DNA of 64,000 nucleotides from Clostridioides sp. ES-S-0010-02 (GTDB lineage: Bacteria > Bacillota > Clostridia > Peptostreptococcales > Peptostreptococcaceae): the NCBI GenBank assembly GCA_020641055.1, contig CP067345.1, forward strand, positions 1,977,317-2,041,316, in the 5' to 3' direction. Under the pieces are notes generated by a model that saw only the letters and a program-made list of their open reading frames with translations, was not told the origin of the DNA and made no database searches. Positions within the stretch are counted from its first letter, which is position 1. The number at the start of each line of letters is the position of its first letter. The position numbers and the translations under genes were made by a program. Below, piece by piece: positions 9,201-21,743 of this stretch.

Positions 9201-9279
9201 TATAAATATTGTAAAAGTGTAATAAGTACATAACATGCTAGAAGAATTAAAAAATTTGTAATTAAAATTAGCAATAGAT

Positions 9280-9311
9280 AAAAAGCATTAGTAATGTAAC
9301 TAATGCTTTTT
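9280..9311. terminator. bidirectional hairpin terminator
   Basis: 13-bp arms (9280-9292 / 9299-9311) with A-tract and T-tract ends, between the EAL remnant on + and the membrane-protein gene on -. Confidence 0.75.
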
Positions 9312-9407
9312 CTTATTGGCTTTATTTAGATTAATAATCATAAGAATAAAATGTTCATATAATAATTGAGTTGATTTCAATTTGATTTTATTAATAATGT
9401 AATTATG

Positions 9408-10133
9408 TTATTTGCACAATGTCCAGTATTCATAACCAAAGATACTCTTTCTTTTACAAAGTTGAACTGAGTTATTTTTATTTGTCGAATCATACATGTT
9501 ATTAGTAACTTTCATTTTTTTTATTTTATTATTTACATTTATTTTAAGATAGTAATCGTTCCCAGAGCGAGAAGGATTTATTTCTTTATCAACAACTGTT
9601 ACAAATTCAAACTCAGGTTTATCTAATGTTGCTATATAATTTAATGCTGGTGTTGTAGAAAAACTAAGAATAAATGTAGATAAGGTAACCAGTAATACTT
9701 TAAGTTTTGTTTCATATCTTTTTTTGATAATTAATACTAAGGCATAAAAAATTAACAACACTATCATGTAAATAGCAGAAAAACTAAATCTTTCGTTATT
9801 TGGTGTATTTAGGGTGTTTGTTGATAAAAGTAGAGTTAACATAGATAATGAACATGCTGTTAAAGGAAATGGTATATGATACTTTCTTGATTCTTTTGCT
9901 TTAGGTATTTCTAGTAGCATTTTAGGATATAGCCATAAATACATCATCCAACTGAATAGTAATATAAATATATAGATGGAAAATTAAATTTTCATAGGAG
10001 TAAGGAGAGCAATGATAGCAAGTATTGTTAGTAAATAACGAATAATACAAGTAACCTTTTTTTCTTTTTCTATGACAGCTAAAGTCCATCTATTTTTTAT
10101 AAATTCATTTTCTCTTTTTTCACTCTGTTTCAT
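9408..10133 (-). pseudogene. membrane protein gene interrupted by one in-frame stop
   Basis: Read on the minus strand from ATG at 10133, the frame stays open to 9408 except for one TAA at 9984-9986 (codon 50). The two parts are 49 and 179 or more residues. The joined product would have a charged N-terminus (MKQSEKRENEFIKNRWTLA), about four or five hydrophobic segments and an outward C-terminal beta-rich tail ending SIFGYEYWTLCK. I do not recognise the family. Translation may restart at ATG 9947, but no good ribosome site precedes it, so a nonsense-inactivated gene is the simplest reading. Confidence 0.65.
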
Positions 10134-10532
10134 TTAATAACCCTCTATTAATAGTATAGTTTTTTAATCCATTACTTTGTTTTATTTTAACATATTTATA
10201 TAAAAAAGTAACATTGAAGTTTTTTATTTTTTAGAATGTTATGTTAACTTGGGATAATGATTATACAAATTTATAATCAGAAGAAATTACTTCTATCATT
10301 ACTTAAAGTTAATAAATATAATTTTCTGTAAAGCTTTTTAATTAGATACAGATTATTTTAAAACATATTTTTGATAGGTGCTATTTATTGTTATATTAAA
10401 ATGAATTTATTTATCAATATTGAAAGAACATGTTTTTAGCCAATTTTGAATAAATGATTATTTATCGAAAAAGATGAAAATTTTTCAAAATAGATAAAAT
10501 ATGATAAAATAGATTTTAGAAGAGGTGATAAA
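10134..10532. other. intergenic region, no gene seen
   Basis: Very AT-rich stretch between the divergent membrane-protein pseudogene and the small regulator. It presumably holds both promoters. I see no ORF, repeat or RNA motif. Confidence 0.5.
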
Positions 10533-10736
10533 ATGATTTCATACACTCCATTGTGGAAATTGCTAATTGATAGAAAAATAAGAAAGATGGAATTTGTAAA
10601 TATATCAGGTATAAGTATTTCTGTTTTAGGTAGATTAGGAAATGATAAGTCTGTTTCTATGGATACAATGGAAAAGATATGTTTAGCACTAGACTGTAAA
10701 ATAGAAGATGTTGTAGAAATAAAAAAGGATGTTTAA
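10533..10736 (+). CDS. small Cro/C1-type helix-turn-helix regulator
   Basis: 67 residues, essentially one HTH domain: 'PLWKLLIDRKIRKMEFVNIS' then 'GISISVLGRLGNDKSVSMDT' (recognition helix region) and 'MEKICLALDCKIEDVVEI'. This layout is the short XRE type that often represses its own operon or an adjacent mobile or membrane gene. GAGGTG lies before the ATG. The target is unknown; the adjacent broken membrane gene is a candidate partner. Confidence 0.85.
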   Translation: MISYTPLWKLLIDRKIRKMEFVNISGISISVLGRLGNDKSVSMDTMEKICLALDCKIEDVVEIKKDV

Positions 10737-10867
10737 TGATGCTAAAATATTTTAATAATATTGTAAAAAACATATAAAGAATAGGTAAGGTTTAATTTAA
10801 TAGATAGAGTTTTATTGGATTAAAAATAAAAGTAACTATATGTGAATAAATTAAAATTAAAGAGTAA

Positions 10868-10876
10868 TGCTATAAT
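10868..10876 (+). promoter_or_regulatory. upstream candidate extended -10 for dxr
   Basis: TGC followed by TATAAT. It is one of two extended -10 elements in the 260 bp before dxr, consistent with dxr having its own promoter now that cdsA is far away. Confidence 0.4.
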
Positions 10877-10946
10877 GTAAACTAAATATATTTTTCCAGT
10901 AATTATATGAAGTTTTTGTGAATAGTAAAAATAATTGTTTTAGTAG

Positions 10947-10955
10947 TGTTATAAT
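10947..10955 (+). promoter_or_regulatory. candidate extended -10 promoter for dxr
   Basis: TGT followed by TATAAT, about 40 nt before the dxr start. A matching -35 is not obvious, as expected for an extended -10 promoter. Confidence 0.5.
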
Positions 10956-10995
10956 GTCTTGGTAGGGTATATTTATTATTAGAAAGGATTATTAT

Positions 10996-12150
10996 ATGAA
11001 AAAAATATCAATTTTAGGTTCTACAGGCTCTATAGGTAAGCAAACCTTAGATGTAGTTAGAGAAAATAGAGACAAGTTTGAGGTAGTTGCAATATCAGCT
11101 AATAGCAGTATTGAATTACTACTTGAACAAATTGTAGAATTTAGACCTAAATATGTAACAGTTTTTGAGGAAAGCAAAGCATTAAAATTAAAAGAAATAT
11201 TGCCGCAAAATATAGAGATAGAAGTTTTAACAGGAATGGAAGGTTTAAAAATAATTTCATCACTAGATGAAATTGATGTACTTTTAACTGCTGTTGTGGG
11301 AATGATAGGATTGGTCCCAACACTTTGTGCTATAAAGAAGGGAATAGATATAGCATTAGCGAATAAAGAGACATTAGTAACTGCTGGAGAGCTTGTAATG
11401 GCAGAGGCAAAAAAATATAATGTAAATATTCTTCCCGTTGATAGTGAACATAGTGCTATATTTCAGTGTTTAAATGGAGAGAATAATAAAAATATAGAAA
11501 AAATAATACTTACAGCTTCTGGTGGTCCATTTAGAGGAAAGAAAAAAGAAGAACTTTTAAATATAACTAAAAATGAAGCTTTAAAGCATCCAAACTGGAG
11601 TATGGGAAGAAAAATAAGTATTGACTCTTCAACTCTTATGAATAAAGGACTAGAAGTAATAGAAGCTAAATGGCTATTTGGAGTAAAACAAGAAAATATA
11701 GATGTAGTAGTTCATCCACAAAGCATAATTCACTCAATGGTACAGTATACAGATAGTTCTATAATTGCACAATTAGGATGTCCAGATATGAGGTTGCCTA
11801 TACAATATGCTCTTACATATCCAGATAGAATGGAAAGTAATTTTGAAAGAATGAATTTTTCGAAATTTAGTACTTTAACCTTTGAAGAACCAGACTTGGA
11901 GACTTTTCCATGTTTAAAATTAGCTTATGAATGTCTAAAGATGGGTGGAACTTATTCTTCTGTTTTAAATTCTGCAAATGAAGTTTTGGTAAGTGAATTT
12001 TTAGAGGATAAAATTGGTTTCTATGACATACCATATTACATAGAGAAAACTTTAGAGGTTCATAAAAGCATAAGCAAACCAACGTTAGAACAAATTTTAG
12101 AAACAGATAGATGGAGTAGAGCTTATGTTGAAAATCTGATAAAAAAATAG
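10996..12150 (+). CDS. dxr: 1-deoxy-D-xylulose 5-phosphate reductoisomerase
   Basis: Second step of the MEP isoprenoid pathway: NADPH-dependent rearrangement and reduction of DXP to MEP. NADPH site '[15 protein letters not shown]' at residues 5-19; metal and substrate residues in '[13 protein letters not shown]'; '[17 protein letters not shown]' and the C-terminal helical domain follow. 384 aa is normal. AAGGATT precedes the ATG. It forms an operon with rseP, 12 bp downstream, and probably ispG, so MEP-pathway genes cluster with the uppS/cdsA lipid genes that use their product. Confidence 0.97.
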   Translation: MKKISILGSTGSIGKQTLDVVRENRDKFEVVAISANSSIELLLEQIVEFRPKYVTVFEESKALKLKEILPQNIEIEVLTGMEGLKIISSLDEIDVLLTAVVGMIGLVPTLCAIKKGIDIALANKETLVTAGELVMAEAKKYNVNILPVDSEHSAIFQCLNGENNKNIEKIILTASGGPFRGKKKEELLNITKNEALKHPNWSMGRKISIDSSTLMNKGLEVIEAKWLFGVKQENIDVVVHPQSIIHSMVQYTDSSIIAQLGCPDMRLPIQYALTYPDRMESNFERMNFSKFSTLTFEEPDLETFPCLKLAYECLKMGGTYSSVLNSANEVLVSEFLEDKIGFYDIPYYIEKTLEVHKSISKPTLEQILETDRWSRAYVENLIKK

Positions 12151-12162
12151 GAAGGTGAATTT

Positions 12163-13167
12163 ATGACTATAATAGCTGCATTAATACTATTTAGTATAAT
12201 TGTATTAATACATGAATTAGGACATTTTATATTTGCAAAAAGAAGTGGGATTAAGGTAAATGAGTTTTCTATAGGTATGGGACCTAAGATATATAGTGTA
12301 AAAAAAGATACAGAGTATTCCATAAGAGCTCTTCCAATTGGTGGATATGTAAGTATGGAGGGTGAAGACGAAGAACAAATAAGTCCAAATTCTTTTGGAA
12401 ATAAATCTATACTACAAAGATTTAGTACTATTGTAGCAGGACCAATATTTAATATAATACTGGCAGCAGTACTTTTAGTACCAGTGTTTTTGTATATAGG
12501 TTCTCCAACTACTACACTTGGAAAAATAATGCAAGATACTCCTGCACAAGCAGTAGGACTTCAAGTAGGAGATAAGATAAATAAAATAAATGGTAATTCT
12601 GTTAAGACTTGGGATGAAGTTGCAAATATTATAAATACTTCTTCTGGTGGAGAATTGAAGCTTAGTATAACTAGGGATGGAAATGATAAAGTTGTAAATG
12701 TAATTCCTAAAGATAAGAATGGAAAGTATGAAATAGGAATTCAGCCACAAAGAGAAAAAGATTTCTTTGGTTCAATAGTAAATGCATGTAAAACTACTGT
12801 GGATATGACAAAACAGATGTTAACATTCTTAGGTCAAATGGTTACAGGACGTGTACCAGGAGGAATTGGTAATGCTGTTGCAGGACCAGTAGGTGTTATT
12901 GGTATGGTATCAGATGCAGCCCAAACAGGTCTTATAAATGTAGTCTATTTGGCAGCTGTCATAAGTTTAAATCTAGGTATAGTAAACTTATTACCAATAC
13001 CAGCCCTTGATGGTTGGAGAATCCTTATGTTATTATTAGAAGCTGTTAGAGGCGGTAAAAAACTTGACCCAAATAAAGAAGGTATGATAAATGTAGTTGG
13101 ATTTGGAGCCTTAATGTTATTTATGCTTTTTATAACATATAAAGATATATTAAGGTTATTTCAATAA
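12163..13167 (+). CDS. rseP: site-2 intramembrane zinc metalloprotease RseP
   Basis: S2P-family membrane protease that cleaves anti-sigma factors or signal peptides within the membrane. The zinc motif HELGH lies at residues 17-21 in the first transmembrane helix; a PDZ domain is visible around 'IMQDTPAQAVGLQVGDKI'; the third zinc ligand is in 'NLLPIPALDGWR' near the C-terminus, where Trp replaces the more common Gly after LDG. 334 aa with about four membrane segments. It sits between dxr and ispG as in many Firmicutes. Confidence 0.95.
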   Translation: MTIIAALILFSIIVLIHELGHFIFAKRSGIKVNEFSIGMGPKIYSVKKDTEYSIRALPIGGYVSMEGEDEEQISPNSFGNKSILQRFSTIVAGPIFNIILAAVLLVPVFLYIGSPTTTLGKIMQDTPAQAVGLQVGDKINKINGNSVKTWDEVANIINTSSGGELKLSITRDGNDKVVNVIPKDKNGKYEIGIQPQREKDFFGSIVNACKTTVDMTKQMLTFLGQMVTGRVPGGIGNAVAGPVGVIGMVSDAAQTGLINVVYLAAVISLNLGIVNLLPIPALDGWRILMLLLEAVRGGKKLDPNKEGMINVVGFGALMLFMLFITYKDILRLFQ

Positions 13168-13187
13168 TTTAACTTTATATAAAGTTT

Positions 13188-13272
13188 AAAAAAGCTATGT
13201 AGTTTTAAGTGAGAATAAATTAATTTTAAAAGGTTAAATTTATTCTTAGTTGTTTAACTATATAGCTTTTTA
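13188..13272 (+). terminator. long hairpin after rseP
   Basis: Outer arms around 13188-13204 and 13256-13271, extended inward by 'GAGAATAAATT' pairing with 'AATTTATTC', ending in a T-run. ispG may therefore depend on readthrough or on its own promoter. Confidence 0.7.
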
Positions 13273-13352
13273 ATTTATAATATATATGTAGTTTGTAGTA
13301 TTTTTTAAGATATTGAATAATTTTAATATAAAATAATATATAGAGGTGAAAT

Positions 13353-14408
13353 ATGAGTTACAAGAGAAGACAGACAAGAGAAGTTAGTGTTGGGAGTGTA
13401 AAAATAGGAGGAGAAAATCCTATAAGCATACAATCTATGACAAATACTGATACAAGAGATGCAGAGGCTACAATATCTCAAATAAAAAGATTAGAAGAAG
13501 CTGGTTGTGATATAGTTAGAGTTGCTGTTCCTGATATGGAAGCAGCTAAAAATATAGGAAAGATAAAGTCTAATGTAAATATACCTGTTATTGCTGATAT
13601 ACATTTTGATTATAAGTTAGCACTTGAAGCTATAGAACAGGGTGTAGATGGTGTTAGAATAAATCCTGGTAATATTGGAAACATAGAAAGAGTTAGAATG
13701 GTTGTTGAGAAATGCAAGGAAAAAAATCTAAAAATTAGAATTGGTGTTAATGGAGGTTCTTTAGAAAAAGAACTTTTAAATAAATATGGTTCTGCAACTG
13801 CTGAAGCATTAGTTGAAAGTGCTATGGGACATATTAAGATTCTTGAAGATTTAGGTTTTTATAATATAGTTATTTCTCTAAAATCATCTGATATTTATAA
13901 AACTGTTGATGCATATGAATTAATATCACAGAAAGTTGATTATCCTCTTCATATTGGAATTACTGAATCTGGAAGTGTTCATAAAGGAACAATAAAGTCT
14001 TCTATAGGTGTGGGAGCACTTCTTCTTAAAGGGATTGGAGATACTGTCAGAATATCTTTGACAGGTGACCCTGTTGAAGAGGTTGTTGTTGGTAAACAGA
14101 TTTTAAGAAGCTTGGGTCTTTTAAATGACAAGATTAAAGTTATATCATGTCCTACATGTGGAAGATGTAATATAGATTTAATTAGTGTTGTAAATGAAGT
14201 TGAGGATAAAATTGGTAGTATGGAAAAAGATATTACTGTTGCAATTATGGGGTGTGCTGTAAACGGACCTGGAGAAGCTAGAGAAGCCGATATAGGCATT
14301 GCTGGTGGTAAGGGTGAAGGTCTTTTATTTAAAAAGGGTGAAATTGTAAGAATGATTAATGGTGATAAATTGGTTGATGAGTTACTGGATGAAATTGATA
14401 AGTTATAG
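13353..14408 (+). CDS. ispG: (E)-4-hydroxy-3-methylbut-2-enyl-diphosphate synthase
   Basis: Iron-sulfur enzyme of the MEP pathway converting MEcPP to HMBPP. Conserved start '[20 protein letters not shown]'; TIM-barrel blocks '[10 protein letters not shown]' and '[10 protein letters not shown]'; cluster ligands in '[11 protein letters not shown]' and '[12 protein letters not shown]' near residues 265-310. 351 aa, the short bacterial form. GAGGTG precedes the ATG. It follows rseP after a hairpin. The right boundary, with a 23-bp terminator stem, is also the left border of the CRISPR region. Confidence 0.97.
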   Translation: MSYKRRQTREVSVGSVKIGGENPISIQSMTNTDTRDAEATISQIKRLEEAGCDIVRVAVPDMEAAKNIGKIKSNVNIPVIADIHFDYKLALEAIEQGVDGVRINPGNIGNIERVRMVVEKCKEKNLKIRIGVNGGSLEKELLNKYGSATAEALVESAMGHIKILEDLGFYNIVISLKSSDIYKTVDAYELISQKVDYPLHIGITESGSVHKGTIKSSIGVGALLLKGIGDTVRISLTGDPVEEVVVGKQILRSLGLLNDKIKVISCPTCGRCNIDLISVVNEVEDKIGSMEKDITVAIMGCAVNGPGEAREADIGIAGGKGEGLLFKKGEIVRMINGDKLVDELLDEIDKL

Positions 14409-14429
14409 AGTATATATTTAAAACATATT

Positions 14430-14500
14430 AAACAGCTAGATGATTAAATACTTTTAGAATAAACTTTATCTATAGTATTTAATTATCTAGCTGTTTTAAA
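14430..14500 (+). terminator. terminator after ispG
   Basis: 23-nt arms 14430-14452 and 14474-14496 pair with one wobble; a short T-run follows. Confidence 0.8.
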
Positions 14501-14774
14501 TTTTAACATTTTATAGTTGTATAATACTTTGTTTTTGATATTTTAACAGTATAAAGCTGAATTAACAAAGTTGATAGAATAAAATTGATTTAAAATTTAA
14601 GTTAAATGATTTGTCGAACAAAAAAATAAAAATTTTAAAGGAAAAAGTTGTTTAATAAAGAAATTATTAGATAGAAGTTATTTTTTATAATTTATTGTTG
14701 TTAAATAGATACAAAGGTCTTAATATATTTAGTTTATTAATATCAATTATCAGAAAATGGGGGGTGTTTATGAA
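14501..14774 (+). promoter_or_regulatory. cas operon upstream region
   Basis: AT-rich region ahead of cas6. TATAAT at 14686-14691 is the best -10 candidate; no good -35 is visible, so another sigma factor is possible. The poly-G site at about 14759-14766 (GGGGGGTG) is the probable ribosome-binding site of cas6. No repeats of the CRISPR type occur here. Confidence 0.4.
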
Positions 14775-15470
14775 TTGGTTAAATGTATAGAATTATCAGT
14801 GAAGGTATACCTTCTTGAAAATATTTATTTAGATAATGTAGCCAAAGAAATATGCAAATTAATAGATGATACATTAATTATGGAAGATAAATATAGAGAG
14901 TTTCATAATAAAAATGAATTTAAGTATTATTCTTTCAATCTGCTATATCCTTTAGAAAAGGATAAAATTTATAAGAAGGATTGTATCTACACTTTTATTA
15001 TTAGAACAGTAGATAGTGAGTTAGGAACTTATTTTATGAGGAATCTAAAAAATCAATATTCTGATAAAATAAAGGTCATTACAATGAGTAAAAAAGTAAT
15101 TCCTAAAAAACATATTGAAAGTATTTATTCTATTACTCCAGTGATAGCAAAGTTTGAGGATGGATATTGGAAGGGTAGTAATACAGTAGAAGATCTGGAG
15201 AAAAGAATTAGAGAAAATTTAATAAAAAAATACAACGAATTTACCAACAGCAAGATAGATGAAAATTTTGAATTATTTAATATGATTAAGTTTATAAACA
15301 AAAAACCTATTTCCATGAAATATAAAAATATATCCTTACTTGGAGATAAAATAAGTTTTAAAGTATCAGAAAATGATATGGCTCAAGAAATTTCAAACTT
15401 TGCACTTGGAGTAGGGGTTGGAGAAATCAATTCTCGTGGATTTGGTTTTGTAAACTATAGATGGTTATAG
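14775..15470 (+). CDS. cas6: CRISPR-associated endoribonuclease Cas6 (type I-B)
   Basis: Processes the CRISPR transcript into single crRNAs by cutting in each repeat. The C-terminus has the glycine-rich loop of Cas6, 'GVGVGEINSRGFGFVNYRW', and the RAMP-type ferredoxin folds precede it. I place the start at TTG 14775, because GGGGGGTG lies 8 nt upstream; the in-frame ATG at 14757 would put that site inside the gene and has no site of its own. 231 aa from TTG. First gene of a tightly packed cas operon; its end overlaps the cas8b ribosome site. Confidence 0.93.
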   Translation: MVKCIELSVKVYLLENIYLDNVAKEICKLIDDTLIMEDKYREFHNKNEFKYYSFNLLYPLEKDKIYKKDCIYTFIIRTVDSELGTYFMRNLKNQYSDKIKVITMSKKVIPKKHIESIYSITPVIAKFEDGYWKGSNTVEDLEKRIRENLIKKYNEFTNSKIDENFELFNMIKFINKKPISMKYKNISLLGDKISFKVSENDMAQEISNFALGVGVGEINSRGFGFVNYRWL

Positions 15471-15481
15471 GAGGTGAAGGT

Positions 15482-18197
<2,716 letters not shown>

Positions 18198-18198
18198 G

Positions 18199-18942
18199 AT
18201 GGAAGTCTTAAAATTTAACCTAAGTGGGAGAACTGCATTTTTTAAAAAGCCAGATGTAAATAGTATAGTTTGTTTTACTTATGGAAATATACATAAAGTC
18301 GCACTTATGGGAATTTTGGGAGCTTGCTTGGGACTTAAGGGATATAATCAACAGACTAAAGATGACGAATATCCTGAATTCTACTCTGAACTTGAGAATA
18401 TAAAAATATCGATAGTTCCAAAAAATGAATTTGGATATATAGATAAAAAGATTCAGAGATTTAATAATTCTGTAGGATATGCTTCAAAAGAAGAAGGGGG
18501 AAATCTAATAGTAAAAGAGCAATGGCTTGAAAATCCTAATTGGGATATATATATACAATTAGAAGATACAGATATTTGTAGAGATTTGAAAAATAGATTT
18601 TTATCTAATAAATTTGTTTACATACCTTATTTAGGAAAAAACGACCATATAGCAAATATAAGTGGAATTGAACTAATTAGTGATGCTTATAAATCAGAAA
18701 GTGTTGATAAAATAGATAGTTTTTTTACAAGGGAAGATTTTGAATTTGAGAAATATGATTTTGATGATGATGACGATGATTATGAAGAACCTTTTAAGTA
18801 TCAAGAGAAGCTTCCTTGTAAGTTAGATAGAATAACTAATCAATATATTTTAGAAACCATAATATTTACTAATATGCCAGTTAAATTGCTTAGTAAAAAA
18901 GATGTATATAAAGTAAGGGATATGAATTTAATATTTATTTAA
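18199..18942 (+). CDS. cas5: Cas5 (type I-B, Cas5h-like)
   Basis: RAMP subunit that caps the 5' handle of crRNA in Cascade. The N-terminal 'LKFNLSGRTAFFKKPDVNS' and 'TYGNIHKVALMGILGACLGL' are the family's signature. A run of acidic residues (DFDDDDDDYEEPF, about 190-202) is a striking local insertion. 247 aa. AGAGGT precedes the ATG and the gene begins right after cas7, so the two are co-translated. Confidence 0.93.
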   Translation: MEVLKFNLSGRTAFFKKPDVNSIVCFTYGNIHKVALMGILGACLGLKGYNQQTKDDEYPEFYSELENIKISIVPKNEFGYIDKKIQRFNNSVGYASKEEGGNLIVKEQWLENPNWDIYIQLEDTDICRDLKNRFLSNKFVYIPYLGKNDHIANISGIELISDAYKSESVDKIDSFFTREDFEFEKYDFDDDDDDYEEPFKYQEKLPCKLDRITNQYILETIIFTNMPVKLLSKKDVYKVRDMNLIFI

Positions 18943-18965
18943 ATTTATAAATCCAGGAGGGATAT

Positions 18966-21536
18966 ATGTATTTTGAAAAAGTTGAATTATTTGATATAAA
19001 TAGCAATGTAAATAATTATCAAAATATTTATGCACATATAAATAAGGATAAATCTCCAGAAACTTTGAAAGAACATTCAGATTTGGTATACTCATACTTT
19101 ATGAAATTATGTGTCAAAAAAGATTTAGAATCTTGTTTAAAAAGAATAGAAGATAAATTTTTTAAAAATAACTCTTATTTAAGTAAGGATTTTTATAGAG
19201 AACTTATGTTAAATATGGTTTACATGCATGATTTAGGTAAAATTAATGTTTCATTTCAATCTGTAAAAATGAACAATAAAAATTTTAAAAGTATTTCAAC
19301 AAGATATACTAAACATTCTTTTATTTCGTCTATATTGTATTTTGATTATTATTTTGAAAAGTTAAAGAAAGTTGATGTTGAAGAGAAAAAGATATTGAAG
19401 TTGTTTTTAATGATAAATACATATGTAATATCAAAGCACCATGGAGTCTTGAAATCATTTAGGGAATTTTTATCTTCTTTTGAGAATGAATTTGTAAATA
19501 TTGAAGATAATTTTAAAGATTTATTTATACATAATTATAATTTAGAGATTAAATCAACTTCAAAAACTATTAAAAAAATAATTAGTGATACATATAAGTA
19601 TTTGGATGATAGTTCTATAAAAGATGGTTTAGATATAGACGTATATATATATTCAAAATTAATGTTTGCAATTGTTACATCTTGTGATTTTTATGCCACA
19701 TCAGAATATAATAGTGGAAAATCTATAAATGATTTTGGGACTATTGATAATCATAATAAATATTATGATGTATTTAAAAAATCTAAAATATATGAAAATA
19801 TGAATAGGTACAGAGAATATCTAAATAACGATGAAAAATGTCCATATGAAGATAATGATATAAATAAATTGAGAACAGAGATGAGTATAGAAGTTGAAGA
19901 AACAATGACGTATAATCTAAGTAAAAATATATTTTACTTAGAAGCACCTACTGGAAGTGGAAAAACTGTTACATCTATAAATTTAGCATTAAAATTTATA
20001 GAATTAAATCAATCATTAAGTAAAATATTTTATATATTTCCATTCAATACATTAGTAGAACAAACCAAAAGTGTATTTATAAATGATTTGTTTAATTCTG
20101 TTAAAGATATAGAAAAGGATGTTGTGGTTATAAATTCTATAACTCCGATACAGACCTATGATGACGAAGAAGATAATAAAGATGTTAAAGACTATAGCAC
20201 AAAACAAAAAATTGACTATGAAAAATCCTTGCTAAATAGACAGTTTTTACACTATCCTATAGTACTTACTACTAACATAGGTTTTTTTAATTATTTATTT
20301 GGAGTTTCAAGAGAAGAAAGTTTCCCACTGGTACATATGATAAATAGTGTAGTTATATTAGATGAGATACAAAGCTATAAAAATGAGATATGGAAAGAGA
20401 TTATTTTATTCTTAGAAAAGTATGCTGAAATATTAAATATAAAAATTATTATAATGTCTGCAACTTTACCTAGATTAAATAAATTAGGATGTAATGATGA
20501 TAATTTTGCTTATTTAGTAAGGTACAGAGATAAGTATTTTAAGAATCCACTTTTTAAAGATAGAGTAAATATAAGTTTTGAAATGTTAAATTCAGAAGTT
20601 AATTCTATTGAAGAAATAGCAAAAAAGGTTGTAGAGGAATCAGAAAGATATAATAAGATACTAATAGAGTTTATAAAGAAATCATCAGCATTAGAATTTT
20701 ACAAGGATATTAAAGAAAAGTTGAAGGATAAGTCAGAAAGCATTTATTTAATAACGGGAGATGATAATAAATTAGAGAGAAAAAAAATAATAAATAAAAT
20801 TAAAGATATAGGATCTGTAATCTTAGTTGCTACACAAGTTGTAGAAGCTGGAGTGGATATAGATATGGATTTGGGATTTAAAGATATATCTATAATTGAT
20901 TCAGACGAACAATTTTTGGGAAGGATAAATAGGTCTTGTAAAAAATTAAATTCAAAAGTTTATTTTTTTAATTTAGATGATGCAAAAGAGATATATAGGA
21001 AAGATATTAGAAAAGAGAAAAATTTAACCCTGAATGAGGAGAGCAATAGAGAAATTATTTTAGAAAAAGATTTTGAAAAGTACTACGACAAAATAATAGC
21101 TAGAATAGAAGAAAATAAAAATAAACATAATGACGAAAATATAGATGTTTTTACAAATGATGTTGTAGGTAAATTAGATTTTAAATCAGTAAATAAAAGG
21201 ATGACATTGATAGATAAATTAAGAGATTATACAATTTTTTTGAACACTCAAGTAGAAGATGAATCTGGAAATATAGTTGTAGGAAGTGATGTTTGGGAAG
21301 ATTATGTTTCTCTATTAAAAAACAATGATATTGACTATTCTGAAAAAAGAGTAAAGATGTCTGACATTATGGAAAAATTAGATTATTTTACATATAAACT
21401 TCGTAAATTTGATAATTCATTTAATGATTATATAGGAGATATTTTTTATATTGATGATGGTGAACAGTATTTTACAGATGGTAAATTTGATAGAAGCAAA
21501 TTTAATGAAAATGTAGAACATGAGTATATATGGTAA
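18966..21536 (+). CDS. cas3: Cas3 HD-nuclease/helicase
   Basis: Effector nuclease-helicase that degrades DNA marked by Cascade. The N-terminal HD nuclease domain has H88-D89 in 'YMHDLGKINVSF' and the later 'SKHHG' motif. The helicase half has Walker A 'APTGSGKT' at 327-334, motif II DEIQ at 466-469, 'MSATLPR' and 'VATQVVEAGVDIDMD', then 'DEQFLGRINRS'. 856 aa, so HD and helicase are fused as usual in type I-B. AGGAGGG precedes the ATG. Downstream comes the CRISPR leader, not cas4. Confidence 0.95.
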   Translation: MYFEKVELFDINSNVNNYQNIYAHINKDKSPETLKEHSDLVYSYFMKLCVKKDLESCLKRIEDKFFKNNSYLSKDFYRELMLNMVYMHDLGKINVSFQSVKMNNKNFKSISTRYTKHSFISSILYFDYYFEKLKKVDVEEKKILKLFLMINTYVISKHHGVLKSFREFLSSFENEFVNIEDNFKDLFIHNYNLEIKSTSKTIKKIISDTYKYLDDSSIKDGLDIDVYIYSKLMFAIVTSCDFYATSEYNSGKSINDFGTIDNHNKYYDVFKKSKIYENMNRYREYLNNDEKCPYEDNDINKLRTEMSIEVEETMTYNLSKNIFYLEAPTGSGKTVTSINLALKFIELNQSLSKIFYIFPFNTLVEQTKSVFINDLFNSVKDIEKDVVVINSITPIQTYDDEEDNKDVKDYSTKQKIDYEKSLLNRQFLHYPIVLTTNIGFFNYLFGVSREESFPLVHMINSVVILDEIQSYKNEIWKEIILFLEKYAEILNIKIIIMSATLPRLNKLGCNDDNFAYLVRYRDKYFKNPLFKDRVNISFEMLNSEVNSIEEIAKKVVEESERYNKILIEFIKKSSALEFYKDIKEKLKDKSESIYLITGDDNKLERKKIINKIKDIGSVILVATQVVEAGVDIDMDLGFKDISIIDSDEQFLGRINRSCKKLNSKVYFFNLDDAKEIYRKDIRKEKNLTLNEESNREIILEKDFEKYYDKIIARIEENKNKHNDENIDVFTNDVVGKLDFKSVNKRMTLIDKLRDYTIFLNTQVEDESGNIVVGSDVWEDYVSLLKNNDIDYSEKRVKMSDIMEKLDYFTYKLRKFDNSFNDYIGDIFYIDDGEQYFTDGKFDRSKFNENVEHEYIW

Positions 21537-21743
21537 GGTTAGATTAGAAATAGGATATATAGTATAGTGTAATTAAAATTTATCCCAAGCTAGTAAATGA
21601 AGAATAGTTTCTAAGTATTGAAATTTAAATATTTTATAACTTTTATAGATTTTTTATGATTAGCTGGGATAAAAAATCTATATATCAGTCTTTTCAATGT
21701 GTTTAAAAGCAATATCCTTTTAAGAGATATTGCTTTTACAGTG
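21537..21743 (+). promoter_or_regulatory. CRISPR leader with hairpin at the array edge
   Basis: AT-rich 207 bp between cas3 and the first repeat. A 13-bp perfect inverted repeat (21704-21716 / 21726-21738) ends 5 bp before the first repeat. A longer-range imperfect pair (21579-21592 with 21661-21673) encloses the centre. The junction reads TTTTACAGTG before the repeat. Orientation is inferred from the repeat's 3' end (TATTTAAAT) and from this AT-rich leader lying on the left. Confidence 0.6.
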
